In this document: positions 1 through 8,603 of the stretch, piece after piece | Numbering within the stretch: position 1 is the stretch's first letter | How the letters are laid out: each line of letters opens with the position of its first letter | NCBI GenBank assembly: GCA_027214385.1 | Contig: JAPVXR010000014.1 | Location: forward strand, 1 to 64,000 | From: Cryomorphaceae bacterium 1068 | GTDB lineage: Bacteria; Bacteroidota; Bacteroidia; Flavobacteriales_D; Cryomorphaceae | Reading direction: 5' to 3' | DNA length: 64,000 nt | Translations under genes and position numbers: made by a program | Notes under the pieces: generated by a model | Database searches by the model: none | What the model saw: only the letters and a program-made list of their open reading frames with translations | Told to the model about the DNA's origin: nothing

Positions 1-1
1 C

Positions 2-1525
2 ATCAATCAAGCGGTAGTAGAACTAGCTGATGTAGGTGCCGACAATGGAATCGTACACGCCATCGACGCGGTATTGCTTAGCTCAGAAACTGTAGTCGAT
101 GTAGCCATCGATAATGGATTTACGTCACTGACTGCTGCGGTAGTAACGGCTGAATTGCTTCCTGCGTTAACTGACCCGTTTGCGGACTTTACTGTATTTG
201 CCCCGAGCAATGAAGCATTTGTAGAATTGGCAAATGAGCTAGGAACCAACGCTCAAGGAATATTAACCAATCCTGAATTAGCTAATATTCTTTTGTATCA
301 CGTTTTGGATGGTGCAGTGATGTCATCAATGATCAACAATGGAGACATTGTGACTCCACTGAACGATGCGAATACACTTAAACTCACTGCTACTTCCGGT
401 GGAGATGTTTTCGTGAATCAGGCTCAAGTAGAACTAGCCGATGTTGGCGCCGACAATGGTGTAGTGCATGCCATCGATGGCGTACTGCTTAGTTCTGAAA
501 CTGTAGTAGATATTGCCATTGACAATAGCTTTACGACGCTCACTACCGCGGTGGTGACCGCAGAGCTTCTTCCGGCTTTGACTGATCCGTTCGCAAATCA
601 TACTGTATTTGCGCCAACTGATGAGGCATTTGATATGCTTGCTGCAGAACTAGAAACAGATTTGGATGGTCTGTTGGGATTACCAAATCTCGCTGATATA
701 CTACTCTATCATGTTGTTGGTGAAGACCTTCTATCCACAGAGTTGACAGAAGGTGGTTTGTTGATGTTGAACGGTCAAAACACAGTTATTGATTTAAGCG
801 ATGGCGTTCAAATCAATAACGCCACGGTAATAGGGCCAGACAATGGAGCTGATAACGGAATAGTACACATCATCAACGCAGTGCTTGATCAAAACTTCGT
901 TAACTGCGAAACAGACTTTTTCCTTGCGCCTCAAAACTTGGAAGTAGTACAATCGCAATTCTCTGAAGATATTACGTTTCAGTGGGATCCGGTTCCGGGA
1001 TCAGTTATTTGTCAACTGAGGCTTCAAACTTTCATTACCGAAACTGCGGAGAATATTTTCGTGGAAGCAGATGAGGACGGAAGTGAGCCTTCTCAAATAA
1101 CTCTTTCTCAATCTGATTTTGACGGCAATGATATTTACCAAGTCAAAGTTCGCTGTGCTTGTTCTATAGACCCATTGGTTGCGAGTGATTTTTCTCAAAT
1201 AGTATTGTTCGTTCCTTTCGGAGACAATGTAATCTCTTCGGAACAAGGCATTCAAACAGCTAATGGAATCAATACGATGACTGTCTTCCCAAATCCATCG
1301 AATCTAGGATATATCAACCTAAGGATTTCGAATTCTGAGAATACTGCCAGTGAGGGTTTGCTCGAAATAAGAGACATTACCGGAAGAAGTGTTGCATCGA
1401 GAAGAGTGGTGGTTGAAGCAAATCAACTACTTCAAGTAGAAACGAATAATATGCCTGCAGGGATGTACACGGTTTCTTATACTTCCGGTTCAGAAAGAGT
1501 AACGGAACGATTTGTAGTAGAATAA
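2..1525 (+). CDS. Fasciclin-repeat secreted protein with T9SS tail (5' end missing)
   Basis: The reading frame is open from base 2, so the gene starts upstream of the window. The visible part holds the end of one fasciclin (FAS1) domain and two further complete ones. Each shows the FAS1 signatures TVFAPSNEAF or TVFAPTDEAF, then LLYHV, then NGVVHAIDGVLL or NGIVHIINAVL. The repeat unit (SETVVDxAIDNxFTxLT, AVVTAELLPALTDPFA) is nearly identical between copies, which suggests recent tandem duplication. A fibronectin-like stretch follows, then a roughly 80-residue C-terminal T9SS type A sorting domain (VFPNPSNLGYINLRIS ... MPAGMYTVSYTSGSERVTERFVVE). FAS1 domains usually mediate adhesion, so a secreted or surface adhesive role is inferred. 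A strong terminator follows the stop codon. The total number of FAS1 repeats cannot be known from this window. Confidence 0.9.
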   Translation: MNQAVVELADVGADNGIVHAIDAVLLSSETVVDVAIDNGFTSLTAAVVTAELLPALTDPFADFTVFAPSNEAFVELANELGTNAQGILTNPELANILLYHVLDGAVMSSMINNGDIVTPLNDANTLKLTATSGGDVFVNQAQVELADVGADNGVVHAIDGVLLSSETVVDIAIDNSFTTLTTAVVTAELLPALTDPFANHTVFAPTDEAFDMLAAELETDLDGLLGLPNLADILLYHVVGEDLLSTELTEGGLLMLNGQNTVIDLSDGVQINNATVIGPDNGADNGIVHIINAVLDQNFVNCETDFFLAPQNLEVVQSQFSEDITFQWDPVPGSVICQLRLQTFITETAENIFVEADEDGSEPSQITLSQSDFDGNDIYQVKVRCACSIDPLVASDFSQIVLFVPFGDNVISSEQGIQTANGINTMTVFPNPSNLGYINLRISNSENTASEGLLEIRDITGRSVASRRVVVEANQLLQVETNNMPAGMYTVSYTSGSERVTERFVVE

Positions 1526-1560
1526 CTACCGTCCATTCTAACATTTATATTAAAATGACT

Positions 1561-1596
1561 AAGAGGCTGTCCCTACAAAAGAGACAGCCTCTTTTC
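1561..1596 (+). terminator. Rho-independent terminator after the fasciclin gene
   Basis: A perfect 11-bp stem, AAGAGGCTGTC (1561-1571) pairing with GACAGCCTCTT (1583-1593), is followed by a short T run. It lies 35 bp after the stop codon of the fasciclin protein. Confidence 0.85.
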
Positions 1597-1966
1597 TATG
1601 AAAGATCTTCAATTTTAAGCATTCCCGCTTTAGTGAATGTGTTTTCACTCTAAAACAAACTGTAGTTCATTTGATTGTTGCTGTTGAATTGCATTGTGGT
1701 GCTTCAATTTGTTTTATTCCCTTTTGAATCTTTATTTATAATCAGCCACTTTTCTTAATGTCTCACACCTATTCTGAGATCAAACTACTTGGTAAAGTCT
1801 CCTCAGACCTTGAAGCATGATTTTGCGAAGTGCTTTCAACTTAAAAGATGCAAGTACTTTATCATAATTGGTAAAGCAAGCCAGAGCCTGAAGTTTTTCA
1901 TCTACAAGGAGAGTTGAGCATCCTTAAAATGTCACAAATCCTTATCTTCGAGCAAACAAATGTAAT
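1597..1966. other. Intergenic stretch with no recognised gene
   Basis: About 370 bases between the fasciclin-gene terminator and the next lipoprotein gene. I see only very short open frames and no tRNA-like fold. A weak -7-like box (TATCTTCG, one mismatch to TAnnTTTG) lies about 15-20 bases before the ATG at 1967. Nothing else stands out. Confidence 0.5.
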
Positions 1967-2515
1967 ATGAGACAATTTACAAGCATTTTGATTTGCTCCT
2001 TTTTGGTTCTGTTCTTCTTTTCTTGTGAGGAGATTTTCGAAGACGATGCCCAAAATCTTGGAGAAGAGTACTTCGAATGCAAAATAAATGGAGAGCCTTT
2101 CGAAGGGATTGGTATTCCCGCTCAATGCAATAAATTGACTTTTGATTATTTCCCTGAGCCTTATCTGGATTTACCGGCGGGCTATATGGCGATGGGTGCC
2201 AATAATTGTGTCGACACGATGTCTTTTCTCTTGACGTTTCAAGGAATATCACCTGAAGCTAATGGAATGACGTCTCTTGGGTCCCTCAGTTATGCAGACG
2301 CTTTCAGACCTTCATTGCGCTTGACCAATAACACAACTTATGATCGCTTGCTGGATGGTAGTTTTAAAATCGACCAGTTCAATGGGCGCAAGAAGCACGG
2401 AGCAGGCAGGCTAACAGGAACCTTCGAAATGAGGTTGATAGATTCCGAAAAAACTGACACCTTGACCATTACGGATGGTCGGTTCAATTTTTACATTACG
2501 CAAAAGCTTCATTGA
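1967..2515 (+). CDS. Hypothetical lipoprotein, 182 aa
   Basis: The protein begins with a lipoprotein signal: a hydrophobic stretch (ILICSFLVLFFFSC) followed by the lipobox cysteine at about residue 20 and an acidic tether (EEIFEDD). The mature part is about 160 residues with no family I recognise. It has the look of a small beta-rich Bacteroidota lipoprotein, with an early EYFECKINGEPFEG segment; ECxxNGxxF openings are common in DUF-type outer-membrane lipoproteins of this phylum. It stands alone, bounded by a clear terminator downstream. An outer-membrane or periplasmic location is inferred from the signal; no function is proposed. Confidence 0.75.
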   Translation: MRQFTSILICSFLVLFFFSCEEIFEDDAQNLGEEYFECKINGEPFEGIGIPAQCNKLTFDYFPEPYLDLPAGYMAMGANNCVDTMSFLLTFQGISPEANGMTSLGSLSYADAFRPSLRLTNNTTYDRLLDGSFKIDQFNGRKKHGAGRLTGTFEMRLIDSEKTDTLTITDGRFNFYITQKLH

Positions 2516-2540
2516 AAAAAATCTAAGAAAAGATAGTTTA

Positions 2541-2570
2541 GAAAGCCGCTTCACAAGCGGCTTTCTTGTT
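2541..2570 (+). terminator. Rho-independent terminator
   Basis: A perfect 11-bp stem GAAAGCCGCTT (2541-2551) / AAGCGGCTTTC (2555-2565) with a 3-base loop, followed by TTGTTT, just after the lipoprotein gene. Confidence 0.85.
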
Positions 2571-2890
2571 TAGTTGCAATCGGGAGCACTGAAGGCTACA
2601 GTTTTAGTGTTGCCTCTGGAGATGGCCGTTGTCATTTCAAATCTCAAGGTGCGTGAGATCGAGGCAGGCAGTTAAGCTTGAAAATATTAACTACTTAAAA
2701 AAGCTTCCAATCTACCCGAGGTGAGGGTATTTAAAGAGATTAATACCGTCTAAAAGCCATGATAGTATCTCGTTATCACCATTGTATGTAATCGAATATT
2801 GACTAACTTTAAACTAGTCGAAAAGCTCGAATAGTAAGCCGCTAAATTCTAGTATTTGACATCAGTGACTAACAACTAAAATCATATGTC
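2571..2890. other. Intergenic stretch with no recognised gene
   Basis: About 320 bases between the terminator and the glutamine amidotransferase gene. No credible open frame, RNA gene or repeat is visible. Confidence 0.45.
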
Positions 2891-3781
2891 ATGTGTAGAT
2901 TTGTAGCATATTTAGGAGACCCTATCATAGTAGAAGACATTATTGTAAAACCTGCCAATTCGTTGATTCACCAAAGTTATGACGCCGAAGAGTCGGTTAT
3001 GACTGTAAATGGTGATGGTTTCGGTTTAGGTTGGTATAATTCGGGGATTAGAAAAGAGCCTGGGTTGTTCAAATCCGTGCTACCTGCATGGAACGACATG
3101 AATTTATTGAGTAATGCTTCTATAATCAAAACCAATTGCTTCTTTGCACATATTCGGGCAGCAACTAATGGAGGAGTTTCCATAGAAAATTGCCACCCCT
3201 TTAAATACGACGAGTTTTTAATGATGCATAATGGGGGGATTCAAGATTTTGAAAAGATTAAGTATCATCTCGTTTCATTATTGGATGAAGAGGCTTTTAT
3301 ATGGATAAAAGGGCAAAATGATACGCAATACATTCTAGCTTTATTTATGACTAATTTCAGAGAAATGGAAATTGCAAGACCTGCAAGCCATCAACAATTA
3401 GTCGATTGCTTCAATAAAACTTTCCTTGATATAGAAAACTTAAAATCGGCTAAGGGAATAGATAGCATTTCAAACTACAATATCGTGCTGACTGACGGCA
3501 AAAGAATGATTGCCACGCGTTATTGTACAGATCCGAAAAAGGATAGTAGATCTTTACACTTTGCAGAGAAAATCACCTGTAATATTGATAAGCACGGTGG
3601 AGAATTAATGTTAGACGATGTCGCATCACATGAAAGAAGTGCAGCGTTGATTTCATCAGAAAGGCTTACAGGGGACGGGCATTTCTGGAAGGAAATACCT
3701 CAGAATCATTTGGTGGTGATTGATGCTAATATGGAAGTGAACTTATATAAATTGGAAGAGGTCAAAAACGATGAAGTATAA
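2891..3781 (+). CDS. Class II glutamine amidotransferase (EgtC/DUG3/YafJ type)
   Basis: The start is fixed by the chemistry: ATG-TGT gives MCRF, and Met removal leaves Cys2 as the N-terminal catalytic nucleophile of class II (Ntn-type) glutamine amidotransferases. Supporting motifs are NGDGFGLGWY (about 40-50), FAHIRAAT (about 83-90), NCHPF (about 98) and MHNGGI (about 110), all typical of the DUG3/EgtC/YafJ group, at the usual length of about 250-300 aa. Members hydrolyse gamma-glutamyl amide bonds; yeast DUG3 acts in glutathione breakdown and mycobacterial EgtC in ergothioneine synthesis. An ergothioneine-type pair lies about 29 kb away, but this gene stands alone, so a role in that pathway is only a possibility. 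The general family call is firm; the substrate is not. Confidence 0.85.
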   Translation: MCRFVAYLGDPIIVEDIIVKPANSLIHQSYDAEESVMTVNGDGFGLGWYNSGIRKEPGLFKSVLPAWNDMNLLSNASIIKTNCFFAHIRAATNGGVSIENCHPFKYDEFLMMHNGGIQDFEKIKYHLVSLLDEEAFIWIKGQNDTQYILALFMTNFREMEIARPASHQQLVDCFNKTFLDIENLKSAKGIDSISNYNIVLTDGKRMIATRYCTDPKKDSRSLHFAEKITCNIDKHGGELMLDDVASHERSAALISSERLTGDGHFWKEIPQNHLVVIDANMEVNLYKLEEVKNDEV

Positions 3782-4003
3782 GTTCCTTCGATTAAACTCT
3801 TAAGGTTTTTAATAGCATATAACCACGATTTCGTAGGATGTGACATTCCGGAGTACTCGTAACTGGCGATATGCTTCCACTTGGAATTACTGAATTCTTG
3901 AGGATGCTGAAAGTAAGTTCTAATAAATGTTAGATGCCGTTTACACGAGACCGTTATCCGATGAATATTTGTCCTTTAGATGAGCTGACCGATCTGTACC
4001 TAA

Positions 4004-4035
4004 ATTAAAAAAAGCCCCGACACAGTTGTCGGAGC
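4004..4035 (-). terminator. Terminator for the minus-strand lipoprotein gene
   Basis: CCGACA (4017-4022) pairs with TGTCGG (4027-4032), extended by outer GC pairs. On the minus strand the stem is followed by a run of seven T. Confidence 0.75.
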
Positions 4036-4050
4036 TCTCTCTTCAATCAG

Positions 4051-4077
4051 TCCCGAAAATATTTCGGGATGATTTTT
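4051..4077 (+). terminator. Terminator-like hairpin, plus strand
   Basis: TCCCGAAA (4051-4058) pairs with TTTCGGGA (4062-4069); on the plus strand TGATTTTTTC follows. It would end transcripts entering from the amidotransferase gene. Confidence 0.6.
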
Positions 4078-4084
4078 TCAAATT

Positions 4085-4918
4085 CTAGTATAGATCAAAG
4101 ATCTCTGATACAATCCCTTCAGAAACGGAATAGAAACAAAACTGAGTTCCATCTGCGCTGAATAGAAGTTCATCGATGCGGTTGGGCTCGATGTAGCGAC
4201 ATGCCGCACTGATCCTATCAAATGGGATAAGGCCGTCAGCACCGCCACAATTGTTTTCTGCTGTCCATAGATCAGTATCAAAAGGACCATCAGAGAAGAA
4301 GAATCCCGGGATATCATATGGTTGCATTTGGTCACCGTTGCTATCGGCCATGTTCATCGTTTGGTATTCAACGAAAGCATCGAAGCAACCATCTCCGGGA
4401 TTGGTAAGGGTCCACATTGCAGATACACGATCAAAGGATATGGTATTATCGGGACCCCATTGATTGGTATTGCTAAATCCGCTGCTCCACTCAAAGAGAT
4501 CTTCGTCGTTCCACCCTCCTTCCACATCAGAATCGTCGAATTCGGCGAACGTATATTGCTCACCCTCCTCGTTAAAAATATAGAGCCTACTTGCTGTCGT
4601 AAGGCAAGCTGCCCCTGCAGAAGGAAGTTGAGAGTCGCGAAAGATGCTTTCACTATCATCGAAGTCTAAGACTACTTTTACTTCTTCGTCCTCATACCAA
4701 GCATATTTGTCTCCATCTTGATTGAAGAGAAGCATTACACCCATGCCAAGATCTGTTGCGGCACCAATTCCATTTCCATCAAAAATTCCCTGAAGCGCAC
4801 GGTATTTTTCGGGAATCGGATTATCGGCAGGAGTGGCGGTTTCTGTATTGTCGTCGTCATCTTTATTGCAGGCGAGGAAAACGAAAGAGAACAGTAAATA
4901 GAAGAGTACTTTTTTCAT
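4085..4918 (-). CDS. Hypothetical lipoprotein, 277 aa
   Basis: A lipoprotein signal (MKKVLFYLLFSFVFLAC, cysteine at residue 17) leads into an acidic linker (NKDDDDNTE). The mature domain of about 250 residues is rich in Asp, Glu and aromatic residues with regularly placed short segments (RYxxQGIFDGNGIGAATDLG, FDDSDVEGGW, FNEEGEQYTF, FSADGTQFCFYS), suggesting a beta-rich fold. It contains several cysteines (about positions 106, 198, 241 and 258) that could pair outside the cytoplasm. I do not recognise a named family. Monocistronic, with a terminator after the stop codon. Confidence 0.75.
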   Translation of the reverse strand: MKKVLFYLLFSFVFLACNKDDDDNTETATPADNPIPEKYRALQGIFDGNGIGAATDLGMGVMLLFNQDGDKYAWYEDEEVKVVLDFDDSESIFRDSQLPSAGAACLTTASRLYIFNEEGEQYTFAEFDDSDVEGGWNDEDLFEWSSGFSNTNQWGPDNTISFDRVSAMWTLTNPGDGCFDAFVEYQTMNMADSNGDQMQPYDIPGFFFSDGPFDTDLWTAENNCGGADGLIPFDRISAACRYIEPNRIDELLFSADGTQFCFYSVSEGIVSEIFDLY

Positions 4919-5076
4919 GATATTTAAGTTTTTGTGATTGAAGAATTGCTTGAGTACAAGTATCCTTCAGTCTTAAGTCAAAAACTAAAATGCACGGTAG
5001 ACATTAAGGGGACAGCCGTAAGAATAGGTTAGGACAAATCGTGGACAGAAATCCTAGATGCCAGAAAAATAGATTG

Positions 5077-6939
5077 TTACAGATTTACGATAAAAGTCTC
5101 TAAACTGGCTTCGGCAGATAGGTTGAGTTTTTTTCTAAACCGATGACGGGCTTTTTTTACTCCATCAGTTGTGATGTTTAAAGTTGATGCAATCTCCTTT
5201 GAGCTTAAATTCATCTTCAGTAGAGCGGCCAACCTTAGGTCGTTTTTGGTTATTCCATCCGCCTTGGAATTCAAACGCTGATAGAACGCAGGGTTGATTT
5301 CCTGAAATTGTCTGGTGAATTCATCCCAGTTGCTATCGATTGATTTTTCGATTTTTAAGGTGTTAAGCACTTCTTTGACGCTTTTGTCGGCCTCCGCATC
5401 CAAAGAAATGTTTTTTACTTCTTCCCGCAGACTTTCCAGTACTTCGTTCTTTTGGGCGATCTGTAATGCTTGACTGGCAAGCTCACGTTTTTTGAAAGAC
5501 AACTCCTCTTGGAGTCTTTGTTCATGCTCCTTTTGTAATTCAATCTCTTTTTGGTGGAGTAATTTGGCCTTCTTCCGTCGCTGTATTTCTCTGTTGATAA
5601 TCAGAATGGCTGCAACGAGCACTACCATGACCAAAATGATCAAACCGTTCTTTTTTTGTTTTTCGAGCTCTGCCTCTTGAGCCAACTTTTCGATTTCTCT
5701 TTCTCGCTTTTCGGCGTCAAGTTCTTCTTGCATGGCAGCCACTTTTTCATCGCGGGATATACTGCGCAAACTATCTTTGAGCTGAATATAATCGAGTGCG
5801 GCTTTGTGAGAAGCATCATATTTTTCCACCTCATGAGCGGCGGACATTTTAAATTGAAAGATATTCAGTAAACCTTCATAATCGGAGGTCTCCTCAGCGA
5901 ACTGCTCCGCCTTTAGTATATGCTCATAAGCTTTCTCATGATCTCCCATGCCTGTGTAACACTGCGACCTGGATATCTCGATTTCCATCAAAAAGCGGGG
6001 AAAATCAATATCTGCACATACAACTGAAGATTCCTCGTAAAGCTCCAGCGCTTTTTGGTAATCCTCTTTAAGCATATAGGCTTCGCCCAGATTGTACACT
6101 GCAATGGCGACTCCTAGCGCATATTCACTTTCCCGGTAGTATTCAATTGCCTCAGGCAGTCTTTTAATTACGGAGTCAGGTCTGTTTTGATCCAGATAAT
6201 TGGCACAGAGATCAGTGATGCAGTTGGCATAACGAAGATCAAGCCCCATTTCTTTAAAGATCTTCGCCGATTCCAGCATGATTTTATTTGCTCCATCCAA
6301 ATCATCCATTGAGGCATAGATGTAAGCCATTTCCTGATTGCTAATGGCCACCATTTCTCTGTTGCCCAGCTCTTGATACAAACGCAATTCCTCCGTATGA
6401 GCTTCGATAGCAGCGGCGTATTCACCTGCATCTTGATAAGCTAATCCCATACTGGCGTAGCAGAATGCCAAGATCTCTTTGTCGCCGCATTGCTTGGCTA
6501 GTTCCAGGGCTTCTTTCGTAAGTTGCATCCCCAGATCTCCCTCTTCGCTTGTTTGGAGAAAAGCTGCGCGGGCTCTCCTCGCTAATGCTCTGCCGCAAAT
6601 CCAGCCGGCCTTCTCATAAAGTTCTTCGGCACGGAAGAATAGTTTTTTTACCTCTTCGTCCCACACCCCCATGTCTTTGCGTATCTGTGCCAACTCGATG
6701 AGGAGTCGGGCTGAAGCGGTATCTGACTTTGCCGCCATGGCATAATCAATTGCTTCTTTGAACAAGTCATCGCAGTTTTGCTCTCCTTCAGATTCGCAGT
6801 TCGCATAAGCCTCAAATGGAGATGAATTTTCAGCTAAAAGCGTTTTTTGAAAGACAAAAAAGAGGAGTAGGAGAAAGGCGTATTTGATTGTGTTCAATTG
6901 TGGTCGTTTTCTTGGGCGTCTAAAGTAAATTTTTTTCAT
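5077..6939 (-). CDS. Membrane-bound TPR/coiled-coil regulator with LuxR-type HTH
   Basis: The order is: signal or anchor segment (about 16-32), tetratricopeptide repeats (about 65-390; for example AxSNQEMAYIYASMDDLDGA and AVYNLGEAYMLKEDYQKALELYEES), a charged coiled coil, one transmembrane helix (NGLIILVMVVLVAAILII, about 430-450), a second long coiled coil, and a C-terminal helix-turn-helix of the LuxR/GerE kind (NDLRLAALLKMNLSSKEIASTLNITTDGVKKARHR is the core region). This architecture is common in Bacteroidota and is thought to link extracytoplasmic protein-protein sensing to DNA binding. An ATG seven codons upstream is also in frame, but this start has GGAGG five bases before it. It diverges from the methyltransferase gene. 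Confidence 0.85.
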   Translation of the reverse strand: MKKIYFRRPRKRPQLNTIKYAFLLLLFFVFQKTLLAENSSPFEAYANCESEGEQNCDDLFKEAIDYAMAAKSDTASARLLIELAQIRKDMGVWDEEVKKLFFRAEELYEKAGWICGRALARRARAAFLQTSEEGDLGMQLTKEALELAKQCGDKEILAFCYASMGLAYQDAGEYAAAIEAHTEELRLYQELGNREMVAISNQEMAYIYASMDDLDGANKIMLESAKIFKEMGLDLRYANCITDLCANYLDQNRPDSVIKRLPEAIEYYRESEYALGVAIAVYNLGEAYMLKEDYQKALELYEESSVVCADIDFPRFLMEIEISRSQCYTGMGDHEKAYEHILKAEQFAEETSDYEGLLNIFQFKMSAAHEVEKYDASHKAALDYIQLKDSLRSISRDEKVAAMQEELDAEKREREIEKLAQEAELEKQKKNGLIILVMVVLVAAILIINREIQRRKKAKLLHQKEIELQKEHEQRLQEELSFKKRELASQALQIAQKNEVLESLREEVKNISLDAEADKSVKEVLNTLKIEKSIDSNWDEFTRQFQEINPAFYQRLNSKADGITKNDLRLAALLKMNLSSKEIASTLNITTDGVKKARHRFRKKLNLSAEASLETFIVNL

Positions 6940-7013
6940 AAACCTCCGGAGTATTGCCATTTCGGAAGCTTTTCGATCTTTACCGCTTCGATTGTGCCAA
7001 TGAAAGCCTCACG

Positions 7014-7871
7014 ATGAGCCGAATTAAAAACTTCATAAAAGATAGATTTCTGATACTCAAAATCAGAAACAGATTCAATCCGTCAGTCCAGATCGGTCAG
7101 CGGCAGTTGTTTCTGCAGTACCGCGAGCAAGCCAAGAAGAAAGAATTGCCCTCCATCTCTGAAACGGGGTTTCGCGTTTTTTCTCAGTTCGAAGAAGACG
7201 GAATGCTGCTTTTCATCTTTTCCGTTCTTGGAATGGACAAGAAAGTCTTTGTAGAAATAGGCTCGGATGATGGAGTGAACAGCAATTCGGCCAATCTCTA
7301 TTTCAATTTCGGTTGGAGAGGGTTATTCATCGATGGCAATCCCATCAGTATCAATCGTGGTAGAAGGTTCTTTAGCAAGTATCCGCACTCTTGGTTTTAC
7401 AAGCCTACCTTTCTTTGCGCCAAAGTAAATCGGGAGAATGTGAATGACCTGATTTCGAATGCAGGATTTACCGGCGAGATAGGCCTGCTGTCTATTGATA
7501 TAGACGGTTACGACTACTGGGTTTGGGACGCTTTGGAAGTGATAGACCCTCAAGTGGTGATCATCGAAACGCACAATGAATTTGGGATGGAGAACATCGT
7601 GGTGCCTTACGATCCCAATTATTCTTATCCGGGCAAGCATCCGATTTACCACGGGGCATCTCCTGTTGCCATGACCAAATTGGCCAATAAAAAGGGCTAT
7701 CGATTGGTGGGAGCCAACGAGCTGGGTTTCAATTTTATTTTTGTGAAAAACGGATTGGCCGATGACCTCATTCCCGAAGTCTCAGTAGAATCTGTATTGA
7801 CTCATCCTTCCGTTGCCGAGGGACATCAGCAGTTTGAAGAGATCAAGGATTGGGAATACCTGAAAGGGTAG
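7014..7871 (+). CDS. FkbM-like SAM-dependent methyltransferase family protein
   Basis: Glycine-rich motif I of a Rossmann methyltransferase is visible as VFVEIGSDDGVNSNSANLY (about 85-105). It is followed by a WRGLFIDGNP acidic-loop segment and LLSIDIDGYDYWVWDAL, the pattern of the FkbM family, where the DIDG block follows motif IV. FkbM-type enzymes O-methylate sugars or polyketides, and in Bacteroidota they often sit in polysaccharide loci, but no such locus is visible here. The frame extends 20 codons upstream (6954) into the divergent TPR gene; ATG 7014 (MSRIKNFIKDRF) leaves a sensible 74-bp divergent promoter region. The substrate is unknown. Confidence 0.7.
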   Translation: MSRIKNFIKDRFLILKIRNRFNPSVQIGQRQLFLQYREQAKKKELPSISETGFRVFSQFEEDGMLLFIFSVLGMDKKVFVEIGSDDGVNSNSANLYFNFGWRGLFIDGNPISINRGRRFFSKYPHSWFYKPTFLCAKVNRENVNDLISNAGFTGEIGLLSIDIDGYDYWVWDALEVIDPQVVIIETHNEFGMENIVVPYDPNYSYPGKHPIYHGASPVAMTKLANKKGYRLVGANELGFNFIFVKNGLADDLIPEVSVESVLTHPSVAEGHQQFEEIKDWEYLKG

Positions 7872-7921
7872 ATGCCCATTCATTGCCCCCATTTCGTTTT
7901 TGCTAACTTCACTGAAACTTC

Positions 7922-8272
7922 ATGTTTATGGAACAAATCAAAACCGGGTTGCAGAAGTCTGTACCGAAATGGATTTTGCCTTATTCTATTGTCGTAACCG
8001 TTTTGCATGGGGCTGTTCTCGTGTCGTGGCTGGTTCTTTTCAATCTTACTCCCGAATTGGGTCATTCAGATCGCGTAACTCTTTTCGCAGGGTATTGGCT
8101 TGTTCCCGAAGTGATCGGAACCAAATGGTTTACGGGAATTTTGCTTTTGTTTTCGTTGAGCGTTGTTATCATTGCCGGAAGGCTGGCCGAGCAAGGTAAA
8201 AGCAGTTTGGCAATCATTCTTTTGGTGCTGAATCTTTGCTTTGTTCTAATGAGCGGGTGGAGTTTGTCCTAG
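7922..8272 (+). CDS. Small integral membrane protein, 116 aa
   Basis: There are three predicted membrane spans: about 20-42 (YSIVVTVLHGAVLVSWLVLF), 74-92 (GILLLFSLSVVIIAGRL) and 98-114 (LAIILLVLNLCFVLMSG). The N-terminal end is short and basic. An in-frame ATG two codons later (7928) is an alternative start. No family is recognised. It is followed after 27 bp by another small membrane-anchored protein on the same strand, and the two may be cotranscribed. Confidence 0.65.
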   Translation: MFMEQIKTGLQKSVPKWILPYSIVVTVLHGAVLVSWLVLFNLTPELGHSDRVTLFAGYWLVPEVIGTKWFTGILLLFSLSVVIIAGRLAEQGKSSLAIILLVLNLCFVLMSGWSLS

Positions 8273-8299
8273 GTTTATAATACTTCACTAGATTAGAGG

Positions 8300-8578
8300 A
8301 TGTCTTCTTTCGGTCACGTGCGAGATATGATGGAGCGTTACGCTGCCAGTCGTGAGTTGCTTCAAGCAAAGCGAAATCGCCATTTTCGAAAATCACATCT
8401 ATACGATGATGTGCGCTTCAAAGAAAGCTCAGGCCAGCTGAGAGAATTGGATAAAGCCGAATGGGAGCGCGTCAAAAATCGCATCAGAGCCGGAAAGAAA
8501 AGAGAGAAATGGCTTTGGATTTATACGTCAATCATAGTGTTGATTTCTTTATTATTGCTCATCCATTGGTTCTTCTGA
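8300..8578 (+). CDS. Small C-terminally anchored membrane protein, 92 aa
   Basis: A strongly basic, helical N-terminal two thirds (rich in Arg, Lys and Glu) ends in a single hydrophobic helix (WLWIYTSIIVLISLLLLIHWFF, about 70-91) at the extreme C-terminus. This suggests a cytoplasmic domain anchored by its tail. No known family is recognised. It lies between another small membrane protein and the adenylate cyclase gene, whose frame begins within about 25 bp of this stop codon, so the three may form one transcript. Confidence 0.65.
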   Translation: MSSFGHVRDMMERYAASRELLQAKRNRHFRKSHLYDDVRFKESSGQLRELDKAEWERVKNRIRAGKKREKWLWIYTSIIVLISLLLLIHWFF

Positions 8579-8603
8579 TTCGAACCTGACTAAAGCATTC
8601 TAC

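Larger units (their letters stand above)
3782..4084. other. Convergent intergenic stretch with two terminators
   Basis: The first 200 bases after the amidotransferase hold no gene I can support. The last 75 bases carry two hairpins, listed separately, one oriented for each converging gene. Confidence 0.6.

Noticed and set aside
2891-3781. Naming the amidotransferase EgtC because egtB and egtD are in the window
   Set aside because: It lies 29 kb away, alone, and the same motifs serve the DUG3/YafJ group. The family is named but not the pathway.
6954-7013. Longer start for the FkbM-like gene
   Set aside because: It would overlap the divergent TPR regulator, leaving no promoter region. ATG 7014 fits better.
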